A stretch of DNA of 64,000 nucleotides from Pseudomonas koreensis (GTDB lineage Bacteria > Pseudomonadota > Gammaproteobacteria > Pseudomonadales > Pseudomonadaceae). Of the stretch, positions 9,267 to 19,736 are shown piece after piece; the first letter of the stretch is position 1, and each line of letters opens with the position of its first letter. The notes beneath the pieces are model-generated. The model ran no database searches. It was not told the origin of the DNA and saw only the letters and a program-made list of their open reading frames with translations. Location of the stretch: contig NZ_JALJWP010000001.1 in the NCBI RefSeq assembly GCF_024169245.1, positions 3,969,501 through 4,033,500 of the forward strand, written 5' to 3'. A program made the position numbers and the translations under genes.

Positions 9267-9355
9267 TGTAGGAGTGAGCCTGCTCGCGATTGCGGTGTGT
9301 CAGACAGCATCAATATAAACGCACACCGCTATCGCGAGCAGGCTCACTCCTACAA
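9267..9355. repeat. REP inverted pair downstream of dnaE2
   Basis: Two copies of the TAGGAGTGAGCCTGCTCGCG core in opposite orientation, separated by GTGTGTCAGACAGC..ACGCACACCGC. Transcribed, it forms a long hairpin and may stabilise or end the mutasome mRNA. Confidence 0.9.
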
Positions 9356-9501
9356 GGTTTTGCGCAGGTTCAATCCAGCCAGTTAATTGGCGTCAAAAAA
9401 GCCTGTCGCGAATGATGGCACTTTGTCATAATGCCGCCCCTTTTCAGCTCCCGAGCGCCTTGCCGTGCCGGGACACCCCCGTTTTTCAAAAGGAATACTC
9501 A

Positions 9502-10194
9502 GTGAGAATGATCTCCCGAATGCTGGTCTCAGGCGTTGCGATTGCCGTGCTTGGTACCCTTGTCACGACACTGGCCGGTTGCGCCACCGAAAGCTCCCGC
9601 GCGCTGCCGGTGGCCAAGGTTGAAAGCGCCACTCAGGTCTGGACCGGCGTTCGTGTGCCAATGGCCGTGGGCAAGTTCGACAACCGCTCCAGCTACATGC
9701 GCGGGATCTTCTCCGATGGCGTCGATCGTCTCGGCGGCCAGGCCAAGACCATCCTCATCACCCACTTGCAGCAGACCAACCGTTTCAGCGTGCTGGATCG
9801 CGACAACATGGGCGAGATCCAGCAGGAAGCCGCGATCAAGGGCCAGGCCCAGCGTCTGAAAGGTGCTGATTATGTGGTCACCGGTGACGTCACCGAATTC
9901 GGCCGCAAAGAGACCGGCGATCACCAGTTGTTTGGCATTCTCGGCCGTGGCAAGACCCAGGTCGCCTACGCCAAGGTCAACCTGAACATCGTCAACATCA
10001 GCACTTCGGAAGTGGTGTATTCGACTCAGGGCGCCGGCGAATACGCCTTGTCCAACCGCGAAATCATCGGCTTTGGCGGCACCGCTGCCTACGATTCGAC
10101 CCTCAACGGCAAAGTACTGGATCTGGCCATGCGCGAGGCGATCAATCGTCTGGTCGATGGCATGAACGCCGGTGCCTGGAAACCGGGCAACTGA
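9502..10194 (+). CDS. CsgG/HfaB-family outer-membrane lipoprotein
   Basis: A 230-residue lipoprotein counted from GTG 9502, which sits 7 bases after AGGA (9491-9494); ATG 9508 is the alternative. The signal MISRMLVSGVAIAVLG with lipobox LAGC predicts lipidation. The mature part matches the CsgG fold: RVPMAVGKFDNRS, then LITHLQQTNRFSVLDRDNM, GADYVVTGDVTEF and the late INRLVDGM. CsgG in curli systems is a secretion pore; relatives also serve in other envelope roles. No curli genes are present. It heads a three-lipoprotein operon. Confidence 0.88.
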   Translation: MRMISRMLVSGVAIAVLGTLVTTLAGCATESSRALPVAKVESATQVWTGVRVPMAVGKFDNRSSYMRGIFSDGVDRLGGQAKTILITHLQQTNRFSVLDRDNMGEIQQEAAIKGQAQRLKGADYVVTGDVTEFGRKETGDHQLFGILGRGKTQVAYAKVNLNIVNISTSEVVYSTQGAGEYALSNREIIGFGGTAAYDSTLNGKVLDLAMREAINRLVDGMNAGAWKPGN

Positions 10195-10223
10195 TCGACG
10201 CCCATTGCAAGGAGCTACAACCC

Positions 10224-10592
10224 ATGAATCTGACTTTGTCGCGCTCGTTGATGGCGCTGACCCTGGCCGCCAGCGCTTTGCTGGCCGGTTGTGCCGGCCC
10301 GCAAACCCTTTACCAGTGGGAAGGCTACGAGCCTCAGGTGTACGAATACTTCAAAGGCGAAGAGCCGAAAGAAGCCCAGGCCGAAGCGCTGGAGCGTGAC
10401 CTGCAGAAAATCCGTTCCACCGGCAAGTCCGTACCGCCGGGTTACCACGCGCACCTTGGCTTGCTCTATCTGAGCATGGGCAAGGACGATCAGATGGTGC
10501 AGCAGTTCAAGACCGAGAAAACCTTGTTCCCCGAGTCCGGCACATACATGGACTTCCTGCTCAAGAACGCCAAGACCGGAGTCGCGAAATGA
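10224..10592 (+). CDS. DUF4810 lipoprotein
   Basis: A 122-residue lipoprotein with signal peptide MNLTLSRSLMALTLAASALL and lipobox LAGC. The mature region (LYQWEGYEPQVYEYFKGEEP, then PPGYHAHLGLLYLSMGKDDQ) fits DUF4810, which resembles one TPR unit. A good Shine-Dalgarno (AAGGAG) lies about 9 bases before the ATG. Its stop overlaps the next gene (ATGA). Genes of this family usually stand between CsgG-like and GNA1162-like genes, as here, suggesting a shared envelope complex of unknown function. Confidence 0.88.
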   Translation: MNLTLSRSLMALTLAASALLAGCAGPQTLYQWEGYEPQVYEYFKGEEPKEAQAEALERDLQKIRSTGKSVPPGYHAHLGLLYLSMGKDDQMVQQFKTEKTLFPESGTYMDFLLKNAKTGVAK

Positions 10593-11248
10593 TCGCGCGT
10601 ACCTTGAAGCTGCTCACCGCCGGTCTGGCCCTGACCGTACTGGCTGGCTGTGTCGCCCCCAAGACTGTGGATTACTCGGCCTATAAGCAGGCGCGACCGA
10701 AGACCATTCTGGTGCTGCCACCGCTGAACACCTCGCCGGATGTGAAGGCGTCCTACAGTCTGCTGTCGCAAGTGACGTTCCCGCTGGCCGAAGCCGGTTA
10801 CTACGTGCTGCCAATCACCCTGGTGGACGAAACCTTCCGCCAGAACGGCCTGACAACCCCGGACGACATCCATCAGGCCCCGCCAGGCAAACTGAAGGAA
10901 ATCTTCGGTGCGGACGCCGCGCTGTACATCACCGTGACCGAATACGGCACGCGTTACATGGTGATCAGCAGCGAAACTGCGGTGACCGCGACGGCGAAAC
11001 TGGTCGACCTTAAAACCGGTACCGCGTTGTGGACCGGTACCGCGCGGGCGTCGAGCGAAGAGGGCGGCAACAACGGCGGTGGCGGTCTGATCGGCATGCT
11101 GATCACGGCGGCGGTGAAGCAAGTCATCAACAGCGCCACCGATGCCGGCTACCCGATTGCCGGTGTGGCGAGCAATCGTCTGCTCTCGGCCGGGCATCCG
11201 GCGGGCCTGCTGTACGGCCCGCGTTCGCCGAAGTACGGCACCGACTGA
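10589..11248 (+). CDS. GNA1162-family (DUF799) lipoprotein
   Basis: A 219-residue lipoprotein: signal region followed by lipobox LAGC (VLAGCVAPK). The mature protein carries the DUF799 pattern RPKTILVLPPLNTSPDVKAS, EAGYYVLPITLVDETFRQNG, FGADAALYITVTEYGT and a Gly-rich GGNNGGGGLIGMLI segment. GNA1162 of Neisseria is structurally similar to TolB-N-like envelope lipoproteins and is a vaccine antigen; its function is not established. It is translationally coupled to the DUF4810 gene. Confidence 0.88.
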   Translation: MIARTLKLLTAGLALTVLAGCVAPKTVDYSAYKQARPKTILVLPPLNTSPDVKASYSLLSQVTFPLAEAGYYVLPITLVDETFRQNGLTTPDDIHQAPPGKLKEIFGADAALYITVTEYGTRYMVISSETAVTATAKLVDLKTGTALWTGTARASSEEGGNNGGGGLIGMLITAAVKQVINSATDAGYPIAGVASNRLLSAGHPAGLLYGPRSPKYGTD

Positions 11249-11263
11249 GAAAACACCATAAAT

Positions 11264-11360
11264 CCCTGTGGGAGCGAGCCTGCTCGCGAAAGCGGTGTGT
11301 CATTCAACGGTGATGTTGACTGACAGAACGCTTTCGCGAGCAAGCTCGCTCCCACAAGGG
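11264..11360. repeat. REP inverted pair after the lipoprotein operon
   Basis: CCCTGTGGGAGCGAGCCTGC and, facing it, CAAGCTCGCTCCCACAAGGG, with GCTCGCGAAAGCG..CGCTTTCGCGAGC inside. Together they make a long hairpin 16 bp after the stop. Confidence 0.9.
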
Positions 11361-11620
11361 AATGGGTTGTCTGTCGGTTTATCTGGCGCAAAGCCAAATC
11401 CGCTCGCTACTGCCCACGCTCGCAACGAGTGGGTCGGCAGGTAATCCAACACCTCGCCAAAACGACCTCCCGCAACTGACCGATGCTCAGCGCCATCACC
11501 CGCCGGTATGCAATATATAAATGCAATTTGGACATGCCCGGATTAATCTGCGTCTGCCACTCTTTTTCCATGGCCAGCCATTGCCAAGAGCTGGCTGCCC
11601 GATGCTGAAGGAGTGTTCGA
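11361..11620 (+). other. Upstream region of the GntR gene
   Basis: About 260 bp without a convincing gene. It contains CCCACGCTCGCAACGAGTGGG, a small hairpin, and an AT-rich island with the imperfect palindrome TGCAATATATAAATGCA at 11509-11525, which could be a promoter element or an autoregulatory GntR site. Neither can be proven from one sequence. Confidence 0.4.
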
Positions 11621-12310
11621 ATGCCCGAAAAGAAACTGGAAACCACGGTCGACCGCGTCTACCAAGGGGTGTACGCGGCGATCAGCAAGCGTTCGTTACG
11701 TCCCGGCATGAAGCTGGGTGAAGCTTCGTTGGCCGAGCTGTTCAATGTCAGTCGCACGTCAGTGCGCGCTGCGCTCAAGCAATTGGAGGCCGATGGCCTG
11801 GTGACCACCGAGCCCAACAAAGGTGCATCGGTGTCGCTGCCCAGTGACGAAGAGATCCGTTCGCTGTTCGAAACCCGGCGACTGATCGAGATCGGTATCG
11901 TTACCGAACTGTGCCGGCGCAAGGACACCGTTGCGCTGCAAAGTCTGCGCGAACACTTGTTGCTGGAAGATGCCGCCCATGCCGCCGGCGATCACGAACG
12001 CTTGATCCATCTGCTCGGCGAGTTCCACATCAAACTGGCGCGCAGCCTGAACAATCCGGTGCTGCTCGACTGGTTCCAGAAGCTGATCTCCCGCGCCTCG
12101 TTGTACGCCGCCGCGCTGGACGACGACAGTCACCAGGCCTGCCGCGATGATGAACACCTGCGTTTGCTCGAGTTCATCGAGGCGGGTAATCAGAGCGCCG
12201 CCATCGAGCTGACCTGCACGCACCTCAACGGCATCGAGAAGGCGATTCTCGACGTCGCTGCGAAAATGAAAACCGGTTACCACCCGCTCAAACACTTGAT
12301 TGGCATCTGA
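11621..12310 (+). CDS. GntR/FadR-family transcriptional regulator
   Basis: A 229-residue regulator. Residues about 8-75 form the winged helix (VYQGVYAAISKRSLRPGMKL, then LAELFNVSRTSVRAALKQLE, ADGLVTTEPNKGASV), and residues about 85-215 the all-helical FCD ligand domain (RRLIEIGIVTEL, then DEHLRLLEFIEAGNQSAAIE). FCD proteins usually sense organic acids and commonly repress a neighbouring catabolic or transport operon; no obvious target sits next to it here, so its regulon is unknown. It is followed by a 132-bp gap before the sensor kinase. Confidence 0.92.
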   Translation: MPEKKLETTVDRVYQGVYAAISKRSLRPGMKLGEASLAELFNVSRTSVRAALKQLEADGLVTTEPNKGASVSLPSDEEIRSLFETRRLIEIGIVTELCRRKDTVALQSLREHLLLEDAAHAAGDHERLIHLLGEFHIKLARSLNNPVLLDWFQKLISRASLYAAALDDDSHQACRDDEHLRLLEFIEAGNQSAAIELTCTHLNGIEKAILDVAAKMKTGYHPLKHLIGI

Positions 12311-12442
12311 ATCGGTGCGCGTTGGAAATCGGCTATACCTCTAATGAAACCAATGCGCTCTCAGGCGCTCGAAACACACGGGCGTCGCGTCGCTCAAGCG
12401 TGCGATTGATCGGAAAACCGCAAAAGGACACTGAGTCAGGCG

Positions 12443-14554
12443 ATGCAGTTTTTATCCGAAAGCCACGGCTGTGATGGCTGGAAAGGCGAAATGGCCGAAC
12501 GCATTCGTGCGTTCGACTGGAGCCATACCGAACTGGGTCCGCTTGCCGACTGGCCGGCCAGCCTGTGCAGCACCGTGCAACTGATGCTGGCTTCGCCGTT
12601 GCCGATGGTCATGCTGTGGGGCAACGCCGGTTACATGATCTACAACGACGCCTATTCCGAATTCGCTGGCGGGCGCCATCCTTACCTGCTCGGCGCCCCG
12701 GTAGAGCTGGGCTGGCCGGAAGTCGCCGACTTCAACCGTCACGTCGTTGACACCTGCCTGGCCGGCGGCACTTTGTCCTACCGCAACAAGGAGTTGGTGT
12801 TGTTGCGCGACGGCGTGCCGGAAGACGTCTGGATGGATTTGTATTACAGCCCGGTGGCCAACGATGAAGGGGTGCCCGGCGGCGTCATGGCGATGGTCGT
12901 CGAGACCACCGAGCTGGTGCATTCCGAACGCTTGCGCCAAGCAGCGGAGAATGCCTACCGCGCCGACAACGAACGCGTGCGTCTGGCTCTCAATGCCGGA
13001 GCGCTGCTTGGCTCATTTGTCTGGGATATAAAAAACAATCGGTTCTCCGCCGATGAGCGTTTCGCTCGTACCTTTTCCTACCCGGCGGATCAGGACCTGA
13101 GCGATCTGCAACAAGACATCGCCGAGTCGCGCATTCATCCCGATGATCTGCCATGGGTTCAGGAGCGGGTCACCCACGCCATGCGCACCGGCGAACCGTA
13201 CAACGCCGAATACCGCGTACAGCGTGCCGACGGCCAATATTTGTGGGTGCTGGCCAGTGGTGCTTGCGAGTTTGATGAACAGGGCAAGCCGTTTCGTTTT
13301 CCCGGTGTACTGATCGACATTCATGAACGCAAGAATGCCGAAGAATCACTGCTCAAATTCACCCGTAACCTTGAACATCGCGTGGCCGCCGAAGTGGATG
13401 CGCGGCTGGCAGCTGAAGAGCAGTTGCGGCAATCGCAGAAGCTCGAAGCCATCGGTGGCCTGACCGGTGGTGTCGCCCATGACTTCAATAACTTGCTGCA
13501 AGTGATTGCCGGCAATCTGCATCTGCTCGCGCGGCATGAGCCGAACAATGCCAACGTGCAACGTCGGGTCAGCGCTTCGCTGGCGGCCGTGGAACGCGGT
13601 GCCAAATTGTCTTCGCAACTGCTGGCCTTTGCCCGTCGGCAACCGCTGTCACCGGCAGTGTGCAATCCGCAGCAGATTTTCGAAGGTGTCGGCGAATTGC
13701 TGCAACGGGCCTTGGGCGAAACCATTCAGATCGACGTGCAACTGCCGCCGCAGCCCTGGCACATCAACGTCGACCGCAATCAATTGGAAAACGCCATTCT
13801 CAATCTGGCGATCAACGCTCGCGATGCGATGAGAGGCGAGGGCGTTATTGGTCTCAACGCTGCCAATGTGCGCCTGGACAGTGAATTCTGTGCTGGCAAA
13901 GGCATCGTTGCCGGTGAGTATGTCCGCGTTGCGGTCAGCGATACCGGGGTGGGCATCGCTCCGCAGATGCTCGAGCAGGTCTTCGAGCCGTTCTTCACCA
14001 CCAAGGCCGACGGACAGGGTACCGGCCTCGGTTTGAGTATGGTCTTCGGCTTTGTCAAACAGAGCGGCGGCCACGTCGAGATCGACAGCAAGCTAGGCGA
14101 AGGCACGCGAGTGCAGCTGTATTTCCCGCGCAGTCTGCGCCCGGTCCGCGAAGAATCGGTCAGTGTCGGCGAGCGCAAGGGCGGCGGCCACGAAACCATT
14201 CTTGTCGTGGAAGACAACGACGCAGTGCGCGCTTCGGCGGTGGAGTTGTTGCGTGAAGAAGGTTATCGGGTAATGACGGCCGGCAACGGCGATGTTGCCA
14301 TGCAGATGTTGCTGGAAGGCATCGAGATCGACCTGATCTTCACCGATGTGGTCATGCCCGGCCTGATCAAGAGTTCGGATCTTGCCGCGTGGGCCAAAGT
14401 GCAGACGCCACCGGTGCCGGTGCTGTTCACCTCCGGCCACACCCGCGACATCATTTCTCGCGACCACCAGCTCAGTCCCGACACGCATTTGCTTGGCAAA
14501 CCCTACAGTCCGCAAGCGTTGCTGCAGATGATTTGCGAGGTGCTCGGCACCTGA
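12443..14554 (+). CDS. PAS-domain hybrid sensor histidine kinase
   Basis: A 703-residue cytoplasmic hybrid kinase without membrane segments. An N-terminal PAS-like region (about 20-160) and a second PAS/PAC (about 175-295, [31 protein letters not shown]) precede the HisKA domain with phospho-acceptor His346 ([14 protein letters not shown]). The HATPase domain follows ([34 protein letters not shown]). A C-terminal receiver domain has its acceptor Asp635 ([10 protein letters not shown]). AAAGGA 16 bases before the ATG is a distant Shine-Dalgarno. The His-Asp arrangement lets it phosphorylate its own receiver; the final output partner is not adjacent. Confidence 0.92.
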   Translation: MQFLSESHGCDGWKGEMAERIRAFDWSHTELGPLADWPASLCSTVQLMLASPLPMVMLWGNAGYMIYNDAYSEFAGGRHPYLLGAPVELGWPEVADFNRHVVDTCLAGGTLSYRNKELVLLRDGVPEDVWMDLYYSPVANDEGVPGGVMAMVVETTELVHSERLRQAAENAYRADNERVRLALNAGALLGSFVWDIKNNRFSADERFARTFSYPADQDLSDLQQDIAESRIHPDDLPWVQERVTHAMRTGEPYNAEYRVQRADGQYLWVLASGACEFDEQGKPFRFPGVLIDIHERKNAEESLLKFTRNLEHRVAAEVDARLAAEEQLRQSQKLEAIGGLTGGVAHDFNNLLQVIAGNLHLLARHEPNNANVQRRVSASLAAVERGAKLSSQLLAFARRQPLSPAVCNPQQIFEGVGELLQRALGETIQIDVQLPPQPWHINVDRNQLENAILNLAINARDAMRGEGVIGLNAANVRLDSEFCAGKGIVAGEYVRVAVSDTGVGIAPQMLEQVFEPFFTTKADGQGTGLGLSMVFGFVKQSGGHVEIDSKLGEGTRVQLYFPRSLRPVREESVSVGERKGGGHETILVVEDNDAVRASAVELLREEGYRVMTAGNGDVAMQMLLEGIEIDLIFTDVVMPGLIKSSDLAAWAKVQTPPVPVLFTSGHTRDIISRDHQLSPDTHLLGKPYSPQALLQMICEVLGT

Positions 14555-14593
14555 GGCCGAGCGCCGCAACGGTTTTTCAATAAAGGCAAGCCG

Positions 14594-17227
14594 ATGACTT
14601 CCAAGCGCAATTCCAAAGCACCCGCCGGCATGGTTCGCGTGCGCGGCGCCCGCGAACACAACCTGAAGAACGTTGATGTCGACATTCCGCGCGATGCGCT
14701 GGTGGTGTTCACCGGCGTCTCGGGTTCGGGCAAATCCTCACTGGCATTTTCCACGCTGTATGCCGAGGCCCAGCGGCGCTATTTCGAATCGGTCGCGCCG
14801 TATGCACGGCGGCTGATCGATCAGGTTGGCGTGCCGGATGTCGATTCCATCGAAGGTTTGCCGCCCGCCGTCGCCCTGCAACAACAGCGGGGCACGCCGA
14901 GCGCGCGTTCCTCGGTGGGCAGCGTGACGACGCTGTCGAGCCTGATCCGCATGCTCTACTCGCGCGCCGGCAGTTATCCGCCCGGGCAGCCGATGCTGTA
15001 TGCCGAAGACTTTTCACCGAACACGCCGCAGGGCGCCTGCCCGGAGTGTCACGGACTAGGCCGCGTCTACGAAGTGACCGAAGCGCTGATGGTGCCTGAC
15101 CCGAACCTGACCATCCGCCAGCGTGCCGTGGCGTCCTGGCCGCTGGCGTGGCAAGGGCAGAACCTGCGCGACATCCTTGTGACGATGGGCATCGACGTCG
15201 ATATTCCCTGGAAGAAACTGCCGAAAAAACAGCGCGACTGGATCCTCTTTACCGAAGAAACGCCAACGGTGCCGGTGTACGCCGGATTGACCCCGGAAGA
15301 AACCCGCGTCGCCCTCAAGCGCAAGATGGAACCGAGTTATCAAGGCACCTTCACCGGCGCCCGGCGCTACATCCTGCACACCTTCACTCATTCGCAAAGT
15401 GCGCTGATGAAGAAGCGCGTTTCGCAGTTCATGCGCGGCAGTCCCTGCCCGCTGTGCGAGGGCAAGCGGCTCAAGCGCGAGGCGTTGTCGGTGACCTTTG
15501 CCGGCTATGACATTGGCGAGCTTTCGCAAATGTCATTGCTGCAAGTGGCCGAAGTGCTGAGGCCGGTGGCGGCAACCAGTTATCTTGAACAGGCCGAGGA
15601 GAGCGGCGACACCCTCAGTCATGCGCAAACCCGCGAAGCCCGTCAGCAGCGGGTTGCCCATGGTGCCAGCGGCCATGCCAGCGCACCGGACGTGCGCCAC
15701 ACGCCGAACCTGTCGCTGGAAAAACGTCTGGCGGCGCAACGCATCGCTGAAGATCTGCTGGAGCGCGTCAGTACGCTTACCGATCTCGGCCTGGGTTATC
15801 TGGCGCTGGAGCGCAGTACGCCGACCTTGTCGTCTGGCGAGTTGCAGCGTTTGCGCCTGGCCACGCAATTGGGTTCGCAGCTGTTCGGGGTCATCTACGT
15901 ACTGGATGAGCCGTCTGCCGGTCTGCATCCGGCGGATGGCGAGGCGCTGTTCGAGGCGTTGCAGCGGTTGAAGGCCGACGGCAATACGCTGTTCGTGGTT
16001 GAGCATGATGTCGAAACCATGCGCCGCGCCGACTGGCTGATCGATGTCGGTCCGGCAGCGGGCGAGAAGGGTGGGCGGGTGTTGTACAGCGGTCCGCCTG
16101 CGGGACTTGCTGATATTGCAGATTCGCAGACCCGCGCTTATCTCTTCGCCGAAAACCAGCGCCCTGAGCGCGCCGCGCGCAAGCCGAACGGGTGGTTGAA
16201 GCTGGCCGGCGTCACGCGCAACAACCTGAATAATCTCAGCGCCGAATTCCCCTTGGGCTGTTTTACCTCGGTGACCGGGGTGTCGGGCTCCGGCAAGTCG
16301 AGTCTGGTCAGTCAGGCGCTGCTGGAACTGGTTGGCGCGCAGTTGGGGCGTCCGGTGGCCGAGGCCGAGTCAGAAGAACCGAGCCTGGAAGATGACACGC
16401 CAACCCCCAGCACTGGCCAGATCACCGCCGGGCTGGAGTCGATCAAGCGGCTGGTGCAGGTTGATCAGAAACCCATCGGCCGCACACCGCGTTCGAATCT
16501 GGCGACCTATACCGGGCTGTTCGACAACGTGCGCAAACTGTTCGCCGCGACGCCCGAGGCGCAAGCAGCGGGCTACGACGCCGGGCAGTTTTCCTTCAAC
16601 GTCGCCAAGGGCCGTTGCGCCACCTGTGAAGGTGAGGGTTTTGTCAGCGTTGAGTTGCTGTTCATGCCCAGCGTGTATGCGCCGTGCCCGACCTGTCATG
16701 GCGCGCGGTACAACCCCCAGACACTGGCGATTCTCTGGCAAGGCTTGAGCATCGCCCAGGTGCTGCAATTGACCGTCGACGAAGCGGTGTCAGTGTTTGC
16801 CGAACAGGCGGGGATTCGTCGATCGCTGGAGGTCTTGCGGGATATCGGCTTGGGTTATCTGCGCCTCGGGCAGCCGGCTACGGAGTTATCCGGCGGCGAG
16901 GCGCAGCGGATCAAACTGGCGACCGAGTTGCAGCGCAGTCAGCGTGGCGCGACCTTGTATGTGCTGGATGAACCGACTACGGGATTGCATCCGAGGGATG
17001 TCGATCGGTTGCTGGAGCAGTTCGATACGCTGGTGACGGCGGGGCACACGGTCATCGTGGTGGAGCACGAAATGCGTGTGGTTGCGCTGAGCGACTGGGT
17101 GATCGACATCGGCCCCGGCGCCGGTGATCAGGGCGGCAGGATTGTGGCCGCCGGCACACCGCAGAAAGTCGCAGCGAACAAGAAGAGCAAGACCGCGCCG
17201 TTTCTGGCCCGTGCTTTGACCCGGTGA
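14594..17227 (+). CDS. UvrA2-type excinuclease ABC subunit A-like ATPase
   Basis: An 877-residue tandem ABC ATPase, shorter than canonical UvrA (about 940 aa). Two Walker A motifs ([13 protein letters not shown] near residue 43 and [13 protein letters not shown] near 562), two signature regions ([14 protein letters not shown] and [14 protein letters not shown]) and two Walker B regions ([12 protein letters not shown] and [12 protein letters not shown]) are intact. Zinc-finger cysteines [16 protein letters not shown] and [18 protein letters not shown] are present. UvrA2 paralogues lack the full UvrB-interaction region and are linked to tolerance of DNA-intercalating compounds rather than general excision repair. 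AAAGG 9 bases before the ATG supports the start. It may be co-transcribed with the kinase upstream. Confidence 0.9.
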   Translation: MTSKRNSKAPAGMVRVRGAREHNLKNVDVDIPRDALVVFTGVSGSGKSSLAFSTLYAEAQRRYFESVAPYARRLIDQVGVPDVDSIEGLPPAVALQQQRGTPSARSSVGSVTTLSSLIRMLYSRAGSYPPGQPMLYAEDFSPNTPQGACPECHGLGRVYEVTEALMVPDPNLTIRQRAVASWPLAWQGQNLRDILVTMGIDVDIPWKKLPKKQRDWILFTEETPTVPVYAGLTPEETRVALKRKMEPSYQGTFTGARRYILHTFTHSQSALMKKRVSQFMRGSPCPLCEGKRLKREALSVTFAGYDIGELSQMSLLQVAEVLRPVAATSYLEQAEESGDTLSHAQTREARQQRVAHGASGHASAPDVRHTPNLSLEKRLAAQRIAEDLLERVSTLTDLGLGYLALERSTPTLSSGELQRLRLATQLGSQLFGVIYVLDEPSAGLHPADGEALFEALQRLKADGNTLFVVEHDVETMRRADWLIDVGPAAGEKGGRVLYSGPPAGLADIADSQTRAYLFAENQRPERAARKPNGWLKLAGVTRNNLNNLSAEFPLGCFTSVTGVSGSGKSSLVSQALLELVGAQLGRPVAEAESEEPSLEDDTPTPSTGQITAGLESIKRLVQVDQKPIGRTPRSNLATYTGLFDNVRKLFAATPEAQAAGYDAGQFSFNVAKGRCATCEGEGFVSVELLFMPSVYAPCPTCHGARYNPQTLAILWQGLSIAQVLQLTVDEAVSVFAEQAGIRRSLEVLRDIGLGYLRLGQPATELSGGEAQRIKLATELQRSQRGATLYVLDEPTTGLHPRDVDRLLEQFDTLVTAGHTVIVVEHEMRVVALSDWVIDIGPGAGDQGGRIVAAGTPQKVAANKKSKTAPFLARALTR

Positions 17228-17298
17228 CGGCGTCGCCCCGGATGGCGCCATCGCTGGCAAGCCAGCTCCCACAAAATCAGCAGAATCACTGCAAATCC

Positions 17299-17391
17299 CG
17301 TGTGGGAGCGAGCCTGCTCGCGAAAGCAGAGTGTCAGTCGGCAGATGAACTGACTGGACGGGCGCCTTCGCGAGCGAGCTCGCTCCCACAG
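17299..17391. repeat. REP inverted pair downstream of the uvrA2-like gene
   Basis: TGTGGGAGCGAGCCTGCTCG facing CGAGCGAGCTCGCTCCCACA. A half-site CAAGCCAGCTCCCACA stands just before it at about 17259-17274. Confidence 0.9.
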
Positions 17392-17410
17392 TGTTGATGG
17401 GTCAGCCAAG

Positions 17411-17776
17411 AAAGGTGGTCACACCCCGGATCCCTTGTAGGAGTGAGCCTGCTCGCGATAGCGGAATGTCAGTAACAGATGAGTTCACTGACCGGGCGCT
17501 ATCGCGAGCAGGCTCACTCCCACAGTTTTGCAAGGTGTACCCAGAAAGGTGGTCACACCCCGGATCCCTTGTAGGAATGAGCTTGCTCGCGATAGCGGAG
17601 TGTCAGTAACAGATGAGTTCACTGACCGGACGCTATCGCGAGCAGGCTCACTCCCACAGTTTTGCAAAGTCTACCCAGAAAGGTGGTCACACCCCGGATC
17701 CCTTGTAGGAGTGAGCCTGCTCGCGATAGCGGAATGTCATGACCGGGCGCTATCGCGAGCAGGCTCGCTCCTACAG
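17411..17776. repeat. Three tandem copies of a 134-bp REP-pair unit
   Basis: Units start at AAAGGTGGTCACACCCCGGA at 17411, 17545 and 17679, exactly 134 bp apart. Each holds a complete inverted REP pair (GTAGGAGTGAGCCTGCTCGC .. GCGAGCAGGCTCACTCCCAC). Copy 2 differs at a few bases (GTAGGAATGAGCTTGCTCGC). Copy 3 is shortened: it lacks the AGTAACAGATGAGTTC centre and ends in CTCCTACAG. No protein-coding sense is evident, though the repeats are open in several frames. Confidence 0.95.
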
Positions 17777-17792
17777 GGGGATGTGCGTTAAT

Positions 17793-19736
17793 TCAGGCGC
17801 CATCGATTGTGCGGCGGACCTTGTCGAGCAGTTCGCTGATCTGAAACGGTTTGACCAGCATCTCCATGCCGCTGCCGAGGAAGACCTGGCGGTTGATCGC
17901 GGTTTCGGCGTAGCCGGTCATGAACAGGATCGGCAGCCCTTCGTGCCAGCCGCGAGCGACATCGGCCAGTTCGCGACCGCTCATGCGCGGCAGACCGACG
18001 TCGGTCAGTAGCAGGTTGATAGATGAATCGTTCTGCAAACGCTCCAGTGCCGTTTCGATATCCGCTGCCTGTGTGCAGCGATAGCCGGCATCTTCAAGCA
18101 CTTCGGTGACGAACAAGCGCACCGTGGCCATGTCTTCGACGATCAGCACATGCTCGCCACTGCCTTTGGCGTCAGGCACGGGCACAGGCGCGTCGGCGCC
18201 GGTCGGGTCGTTGGTGCCGGGCAGCATGATGGTCACTTCAGTGCCGCGCCGGGCAACGCTGCGGATGTGTGCGTCACCGCCCGACTGACGGGCGAAGCCG
18301 TAGATTGTCGACAAACCGAGCCCGGTGCCCTGGCCCAACGGTTTGGTGGTGAAAAACGGTTCAAACACCTTGTCGATCACGTTGTGTTCAATGCCGGTGC
18401 CGTCGTCGCGTACCGACAGCGCCACGTAAGCGCCATCGGCCAGATTCGGGTCGCCATGGGAATAGGCAGCGTAGGTGTTGACCCAGATATTGCCGCCGGA
18501 GGGCAGGGCATCGCGGGCGTTGATCACCAGGTTGAGCACCGCGCTTTCCAGCTGCACCGGATCCACCAGCGCAATCGCCGGTTTGTTGGTCAGTTCCAGC
18601 TTGAGGGTGATGCGCTCACCGATGGTGCGCACCAGCAATTCTTCCAGCGAGCGGACATGCTCGTTGATGTCCACCGGCCGCGTATCAAGCGGCTGCTGAC
18701 GGGCGAATGCGAGCAGACGATGGGTCAGCGAGGCCGCGCTCATCGCTGAGTTCAGCGCCGCTTCGGTGTAGAACTGCACCTTGTCCAGACGCTCATCGGC
18801 CACACGTTTCTGGATCAGTTCCAGACTGGTGATGATCCCGGTCAGGAGATTGTTGAAGTCGTGGGCAATACCGCCGGTGAGCTTGCCCAGTGCATCCATT
18901 TTCTGTACTTGCAGCAATTGCGCTTCGGCGTGCACGCGTTCGGCAACTTCCTTGGCCAGTTGCGTAGTGGTGTCATCCAGCCGGGCCAGATGCGAGCGCT
19001 CGCGGTGGCGGTGTTCGGTGACATCTTCGACGAACACCAGGCTCAGCTCTGGCGTGCGGTACGGCGAAATCTGCCATTGCGTCTCACGAACTTCACCCTG
19101 CACGCTCATGTTCAGCGTGCCTTTCCAGCGTTCGCCGTCCACCAGACGCAGACGCAGTTCGTCGAGGACCGAGCATTGATCTTCGGCGAAGCATTCACGC
19201 AGGGCCTGCGGGTCGCGGTTATCGACAATCAACTGGGCGAAGGCGTGGTTGCATTCATGCACTTTGAGACTCGCATCGAGCACCGCGATCGGCGCCGAAA
19301 CGTTGGCGAATATCTCGCGAAACCGCGCCTCGCTTTCGCGCAGGGCATTTTCCGTGTCGCGCACTCGCAGCAAGGTGCGCAACGTTGCCAGCAATACGTC
19401 GGGGTCGACCGGATGAATCAGATAGGCATCGGCGCCAGCGTTGAGGCCGGTAATGATGTCGCCGGTCTGAATCGACGCTGCCGAGACATGGATCACCGGC
19501 AGCAGTGCGGTGCGCGGATCGGCGCGCAGCAGGCGGACGATATCGAAACCGCTCATGTCCGGCAGGTTGACGTCGAGGATCAACGCATCGAGTGCTTCGC
19601 TCTCGATCAGGGCCAGGCCCTCGCTGCCGGTGCCGGCTTCGAGCACCGTGTACCCATGGCGCTCCAGGCGCCGGCGCAAGGCGTAACGGGTGGCGACGTT
19701 GTCATCGACAATCAACAGGCGGATGTCACGATTCAT
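17793..19736 (-). CDS. Hybrid histidine kinase with N- and C-terminal receiver domains
   Basis: A 647-residue cytoplasmic protein, read from ATG 19736 (MNRDIRLLIVDDN). Receiver 1 covers about 1-125 with acceptor Asp55 (LILDVNLPDMSG). A PAS domain (about 140-260, EIFANVSAPIAVLDASLKVH) follows, then HisKA ([11 protein letters not shown]), HATPase ([34 protein letters not shown]) and a C-terminal receiver (VLIVEDMATVR, LLLTDVGLPRMSG). Its start lies 11 bp inside the preceding kinase gene. It is the last gene of the six-gene stressosome-like operon and so is its likely phosphorelay output. There is no DNA-binding domain, so a further response regulator must lie elsewhere. Confidence 0.92.
   Translation of the reverse strand: MNRDIRLLIVDDNVATRYALRRRLERHGYTVLEAGTGSEGLALIESEALDALILDVNLPDMSGFDIVRLLRADPRTALLPVIHVSAASIQTGDIITGLNAGADAYLIHPVDPDVLLATLRTLLRVRDTENALRESEARFREIFANVSAPIAVLDASLKVHECNHAFAQLIVDNRDPQALRECFAEDQCSVLDELRLRLVDGERWKGTLNMSVQGEVRETQWQISPYRTPELSLVFVEDVTEHRHRERSHLARLDDTTTQLAKEVAERVHAEAQLLQVQKMDALGKLTGGIAHDFNNLLTGIITSLELIQKRVADERLDKVQFYTEAALNSAMSAASLTHRLLAFARQQPLDTRPVDINEHVRSLEELLVRTIGERITLKLELTNKPAIALVDPVQLESAVLNLVINARDALPSGGNIWVNTYAAYSHGDPNLADGAYVALSVRDDGTGIEHNVIDKVFEPFFTTKPLGQGTGLGLSTIYGFARQSGGDAHIRSVARRGTEVTIMLPGTNDPTGADAPVPVPDAKGSGEHVLIVEDMATVRLFVTEVLEDAGYRCTQAADIETALERLQNDSSINLLLTDVGLPRMSGRELADVARGWHEGLPILFMTGYAETAINRQVFLGSGMEMLVKPFQISELLDKVRRTIDGA

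Noticed and set aside
17411..17776. CRISPR-like array
   Set aside because: The 134-bp units are whole REP pairs with near-identical contents and no unique spacers; no cas genes are near.
17299..17790. Small proteins read from REP repeats (SEPARDS, RAGSLPQ peptides)
   Set aside because: These come from the repeat itself in several frames; only the copy inside cobN is translated with certainty.
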